Shown: positions 10,191 through 22,321, counted from the stretch's first letter. The stretch is 64,000 nucleotides of DNA from Auriscalpium vulgare (GCA_019915015.1 JAHBBC010000005.1:248001-312000); one strand, 5' to 3'. Program-made: numbers and translations. Notes: generated by a model not told the origin, from the letters alone.

Positions 10191-13166
10191 ATGTCAAGCA
10201 GCCGCACGCGATTTGATTGGAGGCTGAGAGCGTCGTCGCGCATTAAGGCCAATTCTCTCACTGGAGGCTCTACACAAGAGAGTTATGTCAAACGATTTGA
10301 TCCCTCCCATGCGTCTCTACAAGAAGGCCAGACTTTCTATCAAGAGGCCAAGGCATACTCAGAGCGGTGAGTCGCCTTTTGTATAATTACGTCGCGTCAA
10401 AGCTATAATTGTTTCGCAGCTTTCTGCCGTTACTGGATTCAGAACAGGCGGAGGAGGAGAAAGAGGTAAAGGATCGTCTGTCGAAGTGGTCAATCAATCG
10501 GTTGAAGAGCGAGGGCTACTGCATCTCCGGGATGTCAGCATATTGGTTAGACAACACACGATACGGGCTCCCGATGGCGGCGTTCACCTTGGGACCTGGC
10601 ATCAACCTCCCTGGGCACAAGTTTGAGTGCGTCCATTGTGTATGTGCTGTCGAATTCAGCTTCTCATGTTTGTGTGCATAGGGGCGGCACGCAGTTACTC
10701 TTGACTCGTATGGACCCTCTTCAAGAAGTACCCATAAAGGGCCGCATCGTCTCCAGCACGGCAACCCACCTGCGAGTATCGTTCCCGGAGCTTTTCCCAG
10801 ATCTTAGAGACGGGGAATGGAGGTACGCCTACAACTGTCGTACCCACCTTGAGGGAAGCTAACGGTGCTCTTAGGGTTGACCTTGGCTATTCAAACGTGT
10901 CATTCGAGCGCATGAGGGCAGCCATACAAGCTCTGAGTCAAGACGTCGCAGCCCAAGAAGCCCAATCGGAGCAGCGAGAGCGAGAGGTGATCCTACACGG
11001 CACGCGCCTGCGCGACGTCCTCCTGCGCGAGTTCTCGCCCGCCGCGGCCGCGCACCGACCGGCGCTACTCCAGGACCCGGAGGACATGGCGTATGTATCG
11101 CATGAGACGCTCGAGCATCCTAGTCGCGTTCCTGGTGAGCACGGCGGCGCGTTCAAGGACGATATGCGCGTGCAAAGCTGGGCGCGGCGCTATGCGAGGA
11201 AGAACCCGGTGAAGGTCGAGGGCGATCCTGTGTTGGGAAACCTCAATGCGACGCAGGTGAGGGCGGTGGCGATGATGATCGGCGAGAGAATTAGCCTGGT
11301 TCAAGGAGTGCGTCTTTCTTATTGTCTGATTTGGATGCTAGCTCATGCACTTTATCTAGCCTCCCGGGACGGGAAAGACGAAGACCATCATCGAGGCCGT
11401 CCGCCTTCTCAAGGTGTGTCAAATCCTCATGTGCATGCATGACCCACAATCATCGCGCACCACGTCAGGCGAATTTCGAGGTCGCGGCGCCTATCATGGT
11501 GTGCACCTACACCAACGTCGCAGTGGACAACGTCGTCGAAGGGCTCGTCGCCGCGGGCCTGAAACCCTTGCGTGTGGGATACGACAAAGTTCAGACGTCT
11601 CTATACGAGCACACACTCGAGGCCGCGCTCGAGCATCACCCCGAGCGCCAGAAGCTCGAACGTCTCATCATGGAGGACGAGGCTTTAGGCAAGAAAAAGA
11701 AAAAGCTCGAGCTCAAATCCGTGGACACGCGCGATGATGACGACGATTCTGCGCGGGCCTTGTCGAAGGTCTCCAAGCGGCGTATGGACCAGACATTGCT
11801 CGCACGCCAGCAGTTCGCCGTGAAAGCCAAAATCTACAAGCTGCGGCAGAAGATGGTGGTGGAGGTGCTGCGGCAGGCAGATGTGGTATGTGCGCGGTAT
11901 GATGGCATCGTCACTACTCACTCATGCGGGTTGTCTTAGATTTGCACCACTTGCATATCCTCTGCATCTGTCCCGCTACGTATGATTGACTTCCCTGTTG
12001 TCTTCCTTGACGAGGCATCCATGTCCACGGAGCCAGCGTCCCTCATTCCAATAATGAAGGGGGTAAGTAGCATCTTCGCATTTTCGCAGATGCACCGAGT
12101 CATAGTTTCTCTCATAGTCGAGGCACATTGCGCTCATCGGCGACCACAAACAATTGCCGCCTGTCATAAAGACTCGGGAAGCGGAATTGAACGGGTTGGG
12201 TATCAGCTTATTTGAGCGACTCACAGAGGAGGGCGGTACGAACGCAGAATGATGCGCTGCCCGTCATAGGATGACTGACTCCATTGTTTTTAGTTGTCCC
12301 CTCCATCATGCTCGACCTTCAATACCGCATGCACCCCAGCATTTCGAACTTTCCCTCCGCAGAATTCTACAACCGCGCCCTGCTTGATGGCATGCTCGAT
12401 GCGTCGGGCAATATTCCCGCCCGGCTGAAACCGCCGTTGTCTGCGCATCTAATGGTCAATCAGAAGACAGGACAGCGGCCGTCAGTGGTTTTCCTGGACC
12501 ACACCGGTGTTGAGTCGACCAAGGGCCGGAGCAAGATAAATGTGACAGACGCACAGATCGTGCTCAGCGTTGTGGAGGACTTGCTACTGGCGAATCCGGT
12601 ATGTCTCTCTCTACAAGACACTCGGCGCGGCGCTCATCCGGTTGCAGGATCTCCGCGGCGAGAAGATTGGCATCATCGCGCCCTACGTGGCGCAGATCGC
12701 GCTCCTTTCGAAGCTTCTCACTGCGGACGCCGCACAAAAGGCACGCTTCGAGGCGACGCTTGGCACCGCGCGCGCGCAGCAGCTCGCGCACATCGAGGTG
12801 AGAACTGTCAACGGCTTCGAGGGCCGCGAGAAGGACGTCATCCTTTTCTCGACCGTGCGCAATAACGCGTCGGGATACATTGGCTTCCTCGCTGACCGCC
12901 GGCGGCTGAACGTCGGTCTTACACGCGCGAAGCGCGCCCTGTTCGTCGTCGGCGGGCTGAGCACGCTGCGCGCAGGCAAGACGGGGCGCGGGCTCGAGGA
13001 GCTCCACGCGCAGAGCGGGGGGCGGCATGGCGGGCGCGGCGCGGAGGCATGGCAGAGGTATGTGGAGTGGCTCGTGCAGGGCGGGCTGGTCGTGTCATTG
13101 AGGGGCAACAGGCTGAAGGAGGTGCTGGCGGGGCAGCGCGGCGCGGCGGCAAGGGCCGTTCTGTGA
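10191..13166 (+). CDS. Superfamily 1 helicase, AAA_11/AAA_12 (Upf1/IGHMBP2-like)
   Basis: Exons read as 10191-10366, 10420-10626, 10682-10822, 10875-11307, 11360-11413, 11469-11885, 11940-12062, 12119-12235, 12294-12598 and 12648-13166. Helicase motifs appear in order: Walker A GPPGTGKTKT, assembled across the intron at 11308-11359; motif Ia-like CTYTNVAVDNVV; Walker B VVFLDEAS; motif III GDHKQLPP; motif IV-like LDLQYRMHP; motif V EVRTVNGFEGREKDVI; and motif VI NVGLTRAKRAL. These place it in the Upf1/Sen1/SMUBP-2 branch of SF1, ATP-driven 5'-3' RNA or DNA helicases. A conserved N-terminal block (RLSKWSINRLKSEGYC) precedes the ATPase, and a Lys-rich stretch (KKKKKLELK) lies between the motifs. 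The specific role is not readable. The start is the first in-frame Met; upstream sequence in the same frame is open but lacks ATG. Confidence 0.87.
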
Positions 13167-14175
13167 CATCTGTCATAACATTGTTTAATTCGGACTATTT
13201 ATGGGTTCGATTGACCGAGTAGATTTACAAATAGGATTTGAAGGTATTGCCTCCCGTCCTTAACCCTGGATTAGTCCGCGGGGTGCAGCCTGGCGCAGAA
13301 TGATTCGAACGAGTATACTGAGACCGGCAGGCGAGTGGCAGAAGCCTGAACTTCCGCGGAGCTATGGTTGCCATGGTTCTCCGCACCACCAGAGTCGGGA
13401 TGGAAAATACCGCTCACTGCATCCAGGAGGTGAAGTCCCCCCTGATTGGTCCGGCCAGCTCGGCGACAAGCCGGTGGCAAGCCAGTTGGGCGGGCAGAGG
13501 TGATAAGGGTGGGATGGGCAACGCAGCATGAGTCCGCTAGAGCAGTTGAAAGAGTGGGAAGAGGGAACACGATGGGACCGTGAAAGGCGGAGCGATGATG
13601 AGGGCTGGATGGCCTTGGGCGCGTTCATATACCAAAAAGCGTGTCGACGATGCCGCCCGCGGTCGATTCAGAAGCGTTCGGATATCATAAGGCGAGTCGA
13701 GACGTATCAGGGGCAGACGTCGGACATTGATACGCATCAGAGTCGTGGCATAAGAAATCATGGGATATACACGTCGCGGGAGGCGGCAAGGCCCCTGAGG
13801 GTGAAGTGAGGTGGCAAAAAAGCGGCGACACACGGTTACGCGGTGTATCGGGGCATGGGCACGAGCTGCAACAGACTTTGTCGGGGAGACAACAAGAGGC
13901 CGTTGGGGGAAGGCAGCTGCCGAGGTGATTGGGGCGAATTCTGCTCGGAAGGTTTCCCTGTGGTGCGCCTGGCAGATGATGATCCTCGTTCGCCGCCATA
14001 AGCATCTACCTGCGGCACCTAGGTCAGATTCGCGCAGTTCATCACCAGCGTTCGTGTCAGCGAGGGTGCAAACAAAGATACCTGAGGAGCGGGAGGGTCT
14101 CAGGGCTGTCCAGTGACGGAGATCAGAACTTGGGTCCAAGGAGGACTGTGTCCACGCAGTCAACCCCGGCGTGCG
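13167..14175. other. Intergenic region, no supported gene
   Basis: A 277-codon open frame on the minus strand (13537-14370) has no recognisable motif and runs into the Old Yellow Enzyme gene, so I do not call it. The region separates the helicase terminator from the promoter at 14176. Confidence 0.5.
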
Positions 14176-14181
14176 TATAAA
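14176..14181 (+). promoter_or_regulatory. TATA box of the Old Yellow Enzyme gene
   Basis: TATAAA lies in the context GCGTATAAAGG, 58 bp before the ATG at 14234. That spacing fits a TATA-driven start site with a short leader. TATA-containing fungal promoters are often inducible, which fits a stress-type oxidoreductase; this last point is inference. Confidence 0.65.
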
Positions 14182-14233
14182 GGACCAGACAGAACCGCAC
14201 TGACGGTCTACCAACAACTCACACAGCACAACG

Positions 14234-15506
14234 ATGAGCAAAATCGACCCCAACCCGCTTTTCACGCCCTTGCAGCTGGGCCCGCTGGCGCTCGCGCACC
14301 GCATCGTGCTCCCGCCCCTCACGCGAATGCGCGCGGGGCCCGCTGGCGTCCCCACGCCGGCCGCACGCACGTACTACGCGCAGCGCGCGTGCGCGCCGGG
14401 CACGCTGCTGATCACCGAGGGCACGTTCATCTCGGCGGATGCGGGTGGGTACGCGGGCGTGCCGGGCGTGTGGGACGACGAGATGGTGGGCGCGTGGAAG
14501 GAGGTACGTTCGCCAGCTTGCGGGATGGGTTAGGATGGCTGACGGGGGAGGGAAGGTCGCGGACGCGGTGCATGCGAAGGGCTCGTACGTGTTTATGCAG
14601 CTGTGGGCACTGGGGCGGGCCGCAGACCCCACCGTGCTCGCGGCAGAGGGCCACGCGCTCGTCGGACCGTCGGCGGTGCCGCTGGAGGGCTTCCCTGTGC
14701 CGCGTGCGCTCACGTCTGATGAGATCCGGGCGTACATAAGGCAGTATGCGGAGGCGGCGGGGCGTGCGGTGGAAGAGGCAGGGTGCGACGGGGTTGAGGT
14801 GCACGCGGCGAACGGGTACCTGCTGGACCAGTTTCTGCACGACACGGCGAATGCGCGCGACGACGAGTGGGGTGGGGGTGTGGAGGGCCGGATACGGTTT
14901 GCGTGGGAGGTGGTGAAGGCGGTGGTGGAACGAGTGGGCGAAGAGCGGGTGGGCGTGCGGGTGAGCCCGTGGTCGCGCTTCCAAGGTGCGTGTGGCCGGC
15001 GGGGAAGAGGGCAGGGCTGACGGACGGCTGACGGACGCAGGGATGCGCATGGAGGACCCGCTGCCGACGTTTCTGGCGCTGGTGGACAAGATCAAGGCGG
15101 CGTACCCGGGGTTCGCGTACCTGCACGTCGTCGAGCCGCGGATCGCGGGCAGCGGGGACGATGCGATGGTGCCCGCGGCGGGCTCGGTGGAGACGAACGA
15201 CGCGCTGCGGGCGGCGTGGGCGCCGGGGGTGGTGATCTCGACGGGCGGGTACGATGTGGCTCGTGCGGCGGAGGCGGTGCGGCAGCACGGGGGGCTGATC
15301 GGGATGGGGAGGGCGTTTATTGCGAACGTGAGTGCGAACGGCGCTGCTGTGCGGACGACGGCTGATTGACGGGCGTCGGGCAGCCGGACCTGGTGCATCG
15401 GCTGCGGGCGGGGCTGGCGCTGAACGAGTACGACCGGACGACGTTCATGACGGTTGGGGACAAGGGCTACACGGACTATGCGTTTGCGGAGGCGGCGGGG
15501 AGGTAG
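14234..15506 (+). CDS. Old Yellow Enzyme family NADH:flavin oxidoreductase
   Basis: Four exons: 14234-14503, 14556-14986, 15041-15327 and 15384-15506. The N-terminus LFTPLQLGPLALAHRIVLPP and LTRMRA form the FMN-binding start of the barrel. VFMQLWALGR carries the usual Q-L-W strand. VEVHAANGYLLDQFL contains the HxxN substrate-binding pair and the following Tyr that acts as proton donor in class II enzymes. GLIGMGRAFIANPDL is the phosphate-binding end. The length (about 370 residues) is normal for OYE proteins, which reduce activated C=C bonds of enones using NAD(P)H and FMN. Related fungal enzymes include 12-oxophytodienoate reductase-like and ergot-alkaloid EasA-like proteins, but no secondary-metabolism genes lie nearby, so a general detoxification role is more likely. 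Confidence 0.92.
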
Positions 15507-15509
15507 GGT

Positions 15510-15560
15510 ATGTCACTAAGTGCATAATGTCACTAAGTGCATAATGTCATTAAGTCCATA
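15510..15560 (+). repeat. 17-bp tandem repeat, three copies
   Basis: Three adjacent 17-bp units start at 15510, 15527 and 15544. The first two are identical (ATGTCACTAAGTGCATA) and the third differs at two positions. The array begins 4 bp after the TAG stop of the Old Yellow Enzyme gene, so it lies in its 3' UTR. Confidence 0.9.
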
Positions 15561-15717
15561 AGTGTGCTACATACACGTGATCACCGTGGGTCAGTGGCTG
15601 TGCAGCGACCATATCAAAGCGCACCCGACGACCCGTCCTTCCTCCGTCTCCCATCTCTCTTTCTCCTGCCCTCTGCGAGGCTGCCTGGTGCACTTTCTCT
15701 TCCTCCCGCTCTCTACA

Positions 15718-16458
15718 ATGCGTTCCGCTGCCGTCTTCATCGCTTTCTTCCTCGCGTTCGCTGGTCGAGGTCCGCCGTCCCTCTTTGCCCACTCCCTCTC
15801 TTACTCACCCCCGGCCCAGCGCTCGCGCTGAACATCGTCATGGGCGGCAACCTGGGCAACATCACCCAGAACGAGTTCCTCTCCGTCCCCGACGCCAAGC
15901 TCACCGCAGACGTCCGTGGCGCCTCCGCTCCCCTCCCATTCCGTTGCTAACCAGCGCTCCGGCCCTTTTCAGTGCTCCACCCAGTGCGCTCCCGGCACGC
16001 AGGCCATCCAGGTGCGTGCCCCGCGTACGCCGTGCAGCGAGACGCCCTGACCGCCCCTGCCCACAGGCCTGCAACAACGATGACAGCTGCCTCTGCACCG
16101 ACGCCACCATCGCCAGCGTCGTCGCCTGCCAACAGTGCATGTTCGCCGACCTCATCCAGGACTTCCGCAAGATGCCCGACCTTCGTGCCGGCTCCGTCCC
16201 TGCGCTCTCCGGTGCGCTCTCCCCGTCTCCCTCTCGCCCGGCTCCGCTAACATGGCATGTCTCTCTGCAGCGTATGGCGCGGCGTGCAATGCCTCGGACG
16301 TGCATATCGTTGTCCCGCCCGCGAAGCTCGCCCTCGCCCTCCCCGCGTCCTGGAACGGGCCCACCGGCGAGCCGCTCAACCTCGGCGGCACCATTGCCTA
16401 CGTCGCCTCGGGCGCTATCCTTTCGATCGGCAGCATTGTCATTCTCTGCACCATGTAA
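15718..16458 (+). CDS. Small secreted CFEM-like Cys-rich protein with GPI-type C-terminus
   Basis: Five exons: 15718-15763, 15820-15911, 15973-16011, 16067-16211 and 16271-16458. The first 20 residues are a signal peptide (MRSAAVFIAFFLAFAG then ALALN). The mature part has a Cys-rich block with CSTQCAPGT, ACNNDDSCLC and ACQQCMF, giving seven Cys with the spacing style of CFEM domains, the fungal extracellular heme or iron-binding and adhesion module. A later Cys (GAACNAS) may complete eight. The C-terminus (GGTIAYVASGAILSIGSI) is a hydrophobic segment after small residues, as expected for a GPI-anchor signal. The protein is therefore probably attached to the outer membrane or wall. The CFEM assignment rests on Cys pattern only. 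Confidence 0.72.
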
Positions 16459-17117
16459 TGCGCAGGTTCGATGTGGACGGCCATCTAGATAGAGATGTAT
16501 CGCGCGTTGTGTGTTGATGGGGAATGGAACATTGTAGTTACAGAACAGAACGACTGTCTTCTGTGGTAAGGTCAGCCACGGAGACTACATTGTAGTAGGA
16601 GAACGACGAGTCCGAGATGCCCGGCGCGCTGGCTCAGTGATGGGAAGATGTGATCGATATGTCGCTTGGGCTCGATGTGCCTCTCGGTTGCTGAGCGGAG
16701 TCGTAACCAGTCAATTGACATCATTCGGCTCACAGTAAATTCCAAGACAAATAGTCCATCTATTCAAACAGCCATTCCACAACGCGGCGCGCCTCCGTGT
16801 CCCAGCGCCCCCCTCCCATCCATAAATATCAAGCAAGCACCAAACGTTCGACTAAGTCAGTGTATCAGTATCGCGCCAGGTAATATCATGCGTAAGTACG
16901 GTGTCGGCCAATATACAACAGTCAGTGCGCGCGACGAGCCAAGTCAGAAGATACCTTCGGTCGGCCCACATGCGTGTTAAATTTTTCTGCGGCTGTCGGT
17001 ACGCGTGGCGGGGTCAAGACGAGTAATGACCGCTGTACGAAACGTTAGACATGAGCCAGTGAGTGGTGTGGCAACACACGTACTAGCGTTTTTGTTTTTA
17101 TTGCCGTGCGGGCGAGT
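16459..17117. other. Intergenic region between convergent genes
   Basis: This stretch holds the 3' flanks of the CFEM-like gene (plus) and of the zinc-finger gene (minus). No coding character was seen. Confidence 0.55.
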
Positions 17118-19626
17118 TTATTCGCGTAGGACGTCCGCGCTGTGCTTGCGCGCGAGGATGGCTCCGGAGCCGAGCATGCGGCTTTCCTCACCGTCCAGCC
17201 GCCAGATACTCCCCACGGCGGCCTCGCTCTTGGGCGTCTCGTACAGCGGGGCCTGCGCGGGCGCGAGCGGCGCGTACAGCGACACGGGGCTGGCGGCGTA
17301 CTCCTCCGCGGAGAGGTCCGCGCTCGCGGTCGACGCGGGCGAGAGCGACGGCGACTGCACAATGTCGTGGAGAAACGACGGCAGCAAAAAGTCCGGCGCC
17401 TGGAACGCGGTGAGGTGAGCGGGGGCGCTGAGCGGGAGCGAGGGGCGGCGGGCGGCGGAGGGGGACGGTGGACCGGCGGGGAAGGACGGGGGACCAACGG
17501 GGAAGGACGTTTGGTAGATCGGCGCGCCATCGAGGATGTGCCCGTACGAGCGCGAACGCGGGGTGGGGACATACGGGGGCGCGAACCCAGGGACGGGCAC
17601 GTACGAGTCGAGCGAGCGCGCGTGCATGCGGGGTGCGAGGGTCGGAGGGGCGACGGGCGCGGGGGCCGGTGTGGGCGGCGCCGGAGGCTCGAGGAAGGAG
17701 CGCAGCAGCGCGATGCGCTCAGCCTGCACGGCGGCCGAGATCGAGTCGCCGTTACCCTCTGCGTCTGTAGGGAAGGGTCAGCGAAGGGCGAAATAACGAC
17801 GGAGCGCGGCGGACGTACAAGGGAAGCACGTCTGGCAGACCTTGCGGCGGCGCCAGTTGAGGTAGCTGCACTTCCTGCAGACCCAGTCGCCCGGCTGGTG
17901 CTCGATGGGACCGCGGTTGCCGGTGTTGAGAATGGGCGGGTGCTGCAAGGCGGAGATGAGCCCAGCCTGCGCGTGTGCACGACGGGAGGAACGCACCGGG
18001 TAGCCGACGACGACGGACGGGCGGATCTGGCCCTGCTCGGGGAGCGGCTCGTTGTCCGGCCAGAAGACGACGCAGGGGGCGACGGGGTCGTGCGAGACGT
18101 TGCGGGTCGCGCCGCCGTGGGCAAAGGCGCGGCCGGACGGCGTGAGGACGTGGGGCGGGGCGAAGCGCGGGGAGGCGCGGGCGGGGAGGGCGGGGGCGGG
18201 GGTGGTGGGCGTGGTGGGCGTGGGCGGGGAGGAGGAGGAGGAGGGGGCGGAGGGGGGCGGGGTGGCGTGGGCGGGGCGGGGGCAGCCGCAGCCTATGCAG
18301 GCGAGGTTGCGTCTGTGGAGGATGTGGCAGGGGAAGGCGTCGGTCAGCACCATCGCCTGCGGACAGGGCGGACAAGAGCAGGGTATATAGACGGCCGCGA
18401 GACAGGGGCTGCGATGACGCGGTCGACTCCCGCCCGCAGCGGATACGGGGACGCGGGTCGAGCCAAAGGGGAAAGCAGCGCAGACTCACCCGAAGTTGTG
18501 CGCGGCGCAGCCCGCGGTGCGGCATCTGCAGGGTCTCGTCAGCACGGCCGAGTGCGATCGAGAGATAGGAAGCAGCCCGCCGACTCATGCCGCGACCGCG
18601 ACTTACATCCAGTCGCCCGTGCGGAACACGTTGCGCGCGTTGGGCGGGTTGCTCGACAGCACATAGCCGCGCGCGTCGAGCGGAAAGCCGCCCGTGAAGG
18701 CGTTCTCGGGCACGCGGGCGGTGTACGCGGCGCCGTCGAGGCTGAGCCCGGAAAAGTCGTACTCGAGCGCGTGCGAGGCGGGCGGCCACGCGTACTCGGG
18801 CGTGCGGGGCGCGTCGGGGGCGGGCGGCAGCTGCGCGGGGCGGTGAGCGGGCGGGGAGGAGAGCGGGAGGTGCTGCAGACGTACGGCGGGCGGCGGGGAC
18901 GCGGGTGCGATGGAGAGGCGGCGGAGGGCGTCGAGCGGGGCGAGCTCGCTGTCGAGGGCGGGGTGTGCGCGCGGTGCGTTGCGCAGGGCTGAGTTGGCCT
19001 GGGACATGGGTGGGTGAGTGGGGGACGGAGGAGAGGGACAACGGAGTGACGGCGGCGCGGCGTCCTGAGAAACCCGTTCAGCGCGCGCAGCCTCAGCCCG
19101 TGCGTACGCGTGCGTCGTGAAGGCCGCTGATGCTCTCGGCCCGCGGCCCGCGCCGAGGCAGCAGAAGAGGCGTGGCGGTGCGCGCAAGGTACGCGACTCG
19201 ACTCACCAGCTCGTGCGTCCGGTAGATCGCGTACACGTCCTCGTCGCCGCGGCTGTCGCGAGGGCGGGCGTCGCTCGCTCCCTCGACGGCCCCGGGCTGC
19301 CCGTGCAGGAAGGGGAGCGACGGGCGGCGCGTGGCGTACGTCGGCGACGGCGCCAGGAGGTGCGGCGCCGACGGGAGCGACGGGCGGCGAGCCAGGGCGG
19401 GCGGCGGGCGGTGTGCCCAGACGGCGGCGGGCGGCGGGGCGAGGGACGCGTAGGCGGAGAGCTGCGGGGGTGGGGGTCAGACGAGAGATGCGCGGGCGGG
19501 CGGGCGACGCACGGGGAGGCGCAGGACGCGGGAGCGGGAGGCGAGGAAGGCGGTGTGGTGCGGCGGCGGCGGGGAAGGAGCGTGCATGGCGACGGCGGGG
19601 GCTGCGAGGCCGGGGGCTGCGAGCAT
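17118..19626 (-). CDS. RanBP2-type zinc-finger protein, low-complexity
   Basis: Minus-strand exons, listed 5' to 3': 19626-19513, 19461-19207, 18998-18607, 18535-18490, 18312-17997, 17942-17819 and 17764-17118. Two RanBP2-type fingers are visible. The first is assembled over three exons (GDW, then CRTAGCAAHNFG, then RNLACIGCGCPRP). The second is complete in one exon: GDWVCRKCSYLNWRRRKVCQ followed by TC. Such fingers bind single-stranded RNA or ubiquitin. The rest is rich in Pro, Ala and Ser, and the C-terminal exon has conserved-looking patches such as LLPSFLHDIVQSPSL. The 54-nt gap at 17943-17996 reads open in frame, so it could be a retained or optional intron. The start is uncertain: the frame remains open upstream of 19626, and a Met at 19007 is an alternative if the first introns are wrong. 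Confidence 0.7.
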
Positions 19627-21530
19627 GGCGGCGGGGGGAAAGAGCGACGAGGGCGAGCGCAGGACGGCGTCGACGGGCGGGCTCTTTAGCTGGCGGGCGC
19701 GGGGCGGATCCGGCGCTGAGCTCGACGACGCCGCGCTGATCCTGTCGTTGCCGCCGATCCTGCGCTGTCGTCTGCGCCGTCAGCTGCCCGCCTTCCCCCG
19801 CAGATTCGCAGCTCTCTGCCCCTTCCCATGTCGCGCTGATCCTGCCACCCGCCCCTCGCAACTCCCGCCATCGCCCGTCCCAGCCCTTCCGTCATATCCA
19901 CTCGACTACAGACGCACTGCATCAGTCGCCGCCCCCCGAGGATGCGAAAGACACGGTGACGCGGTGACGTCACGTGACCCACGCGCCACACGAAAATGAG
20001 GTACTATCGGTGGGCCAGAAGTGAACGGGGCCCCAGTAGTGAACTTCTCGAATCATGATCCTGCTACACTACACCGCCAACCCGACCGCATCTTTCCGAG
20101 AACTTCGAGTCCTACACTTGCACGAGATTCTCGCTCAAGATTTGCCAACACTTGGGCCAAGCTTTATACGTCATCCACAGCGACAGCTGGCATGAAGCTT
20201 TTGCAGCTCTTGCGCAAAGATTCCGGCCGCTATCTAGACAAGATCATAGCTGCAAGATGTCGATTCTCTTAATCTTCTCGCGTCGGGCCCTCCGCAACCT
20301 CCGCCACGCTGTCATCCCCTTTGCTTCCGCACGCGCTACTGTGCGCCCTCCGCTCTCGCTGTTTGCGCAAGTCGCCGTCGTCTTTTCCGCCGTCTCGGCT
20401 CATGTCGTAGGGCATGCGACACAAAGTTAAGCCGCAAATGCATCGTGCCCAATATTCCTGTCTCGTGGCGCCTTCCGTAATGGTGCATTCGGAGTGCTCG
20501 TGATTTTGTGTAGCGTTAAAGATGAACATGAGAAATATAAGCTATCTGTGCAATTGAACAGTGCAACATGGCCGTACACTCAGCCCAACACAAGACAGCT
20601 AAGGGCAAGGTGCTCTTGTGAGATGGTCTGTGCGCGACCGTTTTCGGTGCGTGAGAAAGTCAACAGGACGCGCGTCGACTCCGAGTTGATTTTGCCTCGT
20701 CGTTGTTTCGCCCTCTTCTTATACCTCCAACGTTCTCATCATCCTTGCTCGTGCTCTGTCTGGCCCTGGTCTGGTCTCTCCCTGGGCTACTTCCTCTGAG
20801 GCTCTTCTTACCTGTGTGCTGTTCGCTTCAGGCTAGGCTTTGGGACCTGGCTGCCTTCTTGGGTACTAACATGGGCTATTATCTTCTTCAGATGTGCGAC
20901 ACAACAAAGCGGGGGACCAACAACCTGCAGGGCGTGAGGTGGAGATGGGAAGGCAGCGCGCGGAGGCAGTGAGAGTGCCAAGGCGCGGAGGCAGTGAGAG
21001 TGCCGGGGTGTGGGGACGGTTAGCGAGCCCCTTCGTGGCTACACACGTAGTGCATGCACTAGATGTAGTTATACATGCGAAGCTGTATCACTGTGTGTAT
21101 CTAGTACCTGCAGTAATCAACATTGTCTGATCTGTTCAATATTGACATGGTCTGATTTTGCTCCCCGATAATGTGTAGATAAATGCTACATATAATGCCC
21201 TGCCAGCAAAGAGCCGTCGAACATTCCCCCCAACTCTTCTCAAAGCTTGCTCTTCGCGAAGCTGCCTGTAGATGACTGATCCAGATGCCTGAAGAGTCTG
21301 TCGCGCATCCGGGAAGTGTTGCCTGGGCATCTGTCAGTGAATACGTCACAAGATCCACGGGCACTTTGGCCGGAACGGCGGTGTAGCCCTAGCTCTGAAA
21401 TATTCATACATGATTTGAGCGCTATATTTTACCCTCTCAAATATTCTGAGTGCTGCATGCTACAGAGAAAGGGCTCTGTGGAGGATGTCAGTGGCACTAG
21501 TGACTTGCCAGGCCGGGCCGATAAGCACAA
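19627..21530. other. Long intergenic stretch, no gene recognised
   Basis: This is GC-rich near 19700 and becomes mixed further on, with no ORF showing a conserved motif. It contains a 25-bp-period tandem duplication at about 20957-21006 (CGGAGGCAGTGAGAGTGCC occurs twice). The part just above 19627 may still belong to the 5' end of the zinc-finger gene. Confidence 0.5.
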
Positions 21531-21655
21531 GCCCGCCCAAGCCCCGCCTGAATTAGCCCAGCCCGACCCGAGCCCATAGCCTAGCGAGCCCAGGGCTTGG
21601 GCTTGGGCTTGCTCCAAGGTAAGCCCGAGCCGGCCCACAAAGCCCGGGCTTGCGA
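21520..21655. repeat. Low-complexity GCCC/GGGCTT-rich tract
   Basis: Short degenerate GCCCGA and GGGCTTGGGCTTG motifs alternate on the two strands around 21605, so the tract can fold on itself. It is interstitial and not a telomeric TTAGGG array. Confidence 0.6.
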
Positions 21656-21780
21656 GCGGGAAGTCGGAGTTGCGGGATTGCTGAGTTTAAAGGAGCTGTA
21701 TAGTTAGATCCATATTTAGATTGTCATGCATCGATACACGCACCAATCTAGCATTTTTTACCCTCATTGTTGGCTCCAAC

Positions 21781-22321
21781 TATGCCTTCCGAGCCTTCCA
21801 CAGCCGACCCAGCGAAGCGGCACTTTCGCCCGACTGCAAAGGTGCTTGAACATTCTGAGAATGACTATAACTCCTCCACCATCTTCGCCAGCCGCAAACG
21901 GAAGTCACCGACGGTTGAAGATGTCCCCGATGATGACGCCGACAATGCTGGTACTGGCACCAGTCCGCCTCAAAGTCTTCATCCATCAGATGATGACATC
22001 ACGGAGTCCGATGACGCCGACTCAAGCACAGAGAAGGCGCCAAATAGAAAGCAACGACGCGCTGCGACTAAGGCCGTCCTGAAGTCAGTTAAGGGTGAGT
22101 AACAACGTACGCTTGAACTTATCTTCTGCTGAATGGGGCTCGCAGTTTCGACAAAGCCCCAGAAAACCCGCAAGAAGGCAGCCGAAGCTGCGAGCGCTCC
22201 TGACGAAAGCACACTGCCAAATGCAGATGCCTTGGGTGTCGACGGCCTGTTGAAGGACCTTTCCCACATCAACGTCGACCTGTCAAAGGAATCCGACGAC
22301 GATAAATTACGATTCCTTTAG
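21781..22321 (+). pseudogene. N-terminal part of a hAT-type transposase gene (split copy)
   Basis: Two exons (21781-22095 and 22145-22321, approximate) encode a hydrophilic, Ser/Asp/Lys-rich segment starting MPSEPSTADPAKRHFRP, with SRKRKSP and acidic runs. Such basic/acidic leaders typically precede the BED finger in agaricomycete hAT transposases. The matching BED finger and transposase body are found 2.6 kb downstream in the same orientation (24940-26740). I infer that the two parts are one gene separated by later insertion. Nothing in this exon pair is diagnostic alone. Confidence 0.45.

Noticed and set aside
13537..14370. 277-codon minus-strand ORF
   Set aside because: No domain, mixed composition, and overlaps the TATA box and start of the Old Yellow Enzyme gene.
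15764..15819. Alternative start of the CFEM-like gene in a downstream ORF
   Set aside because: The upstream exon supplies a clear signal peptide and splices in frame.
14234..16458. Secondary-metabolite cluster around the Old Yellow Enzyme
   Set aside because: No polyketide synthase, peptide synthetase, terpene cyclase or P450 lies nearby.
17142..18992. 616-codon plus-strand ORF
   Set aside because: Arg/Gly-rich shadow of the minus-strand zinc-finger gene, which has real RanBP2 fingers and splice sites.
18539..19861. 440-codon minus-strand ORF
   Set aside because: Overlaps the zinc-finger gene in another frame; Arg/Pro-rich with no motif.
21600..21640. Telomeric repeat
   Set aside because: The GGGCTT motif is only a short degenerate run and not TTAGGG.
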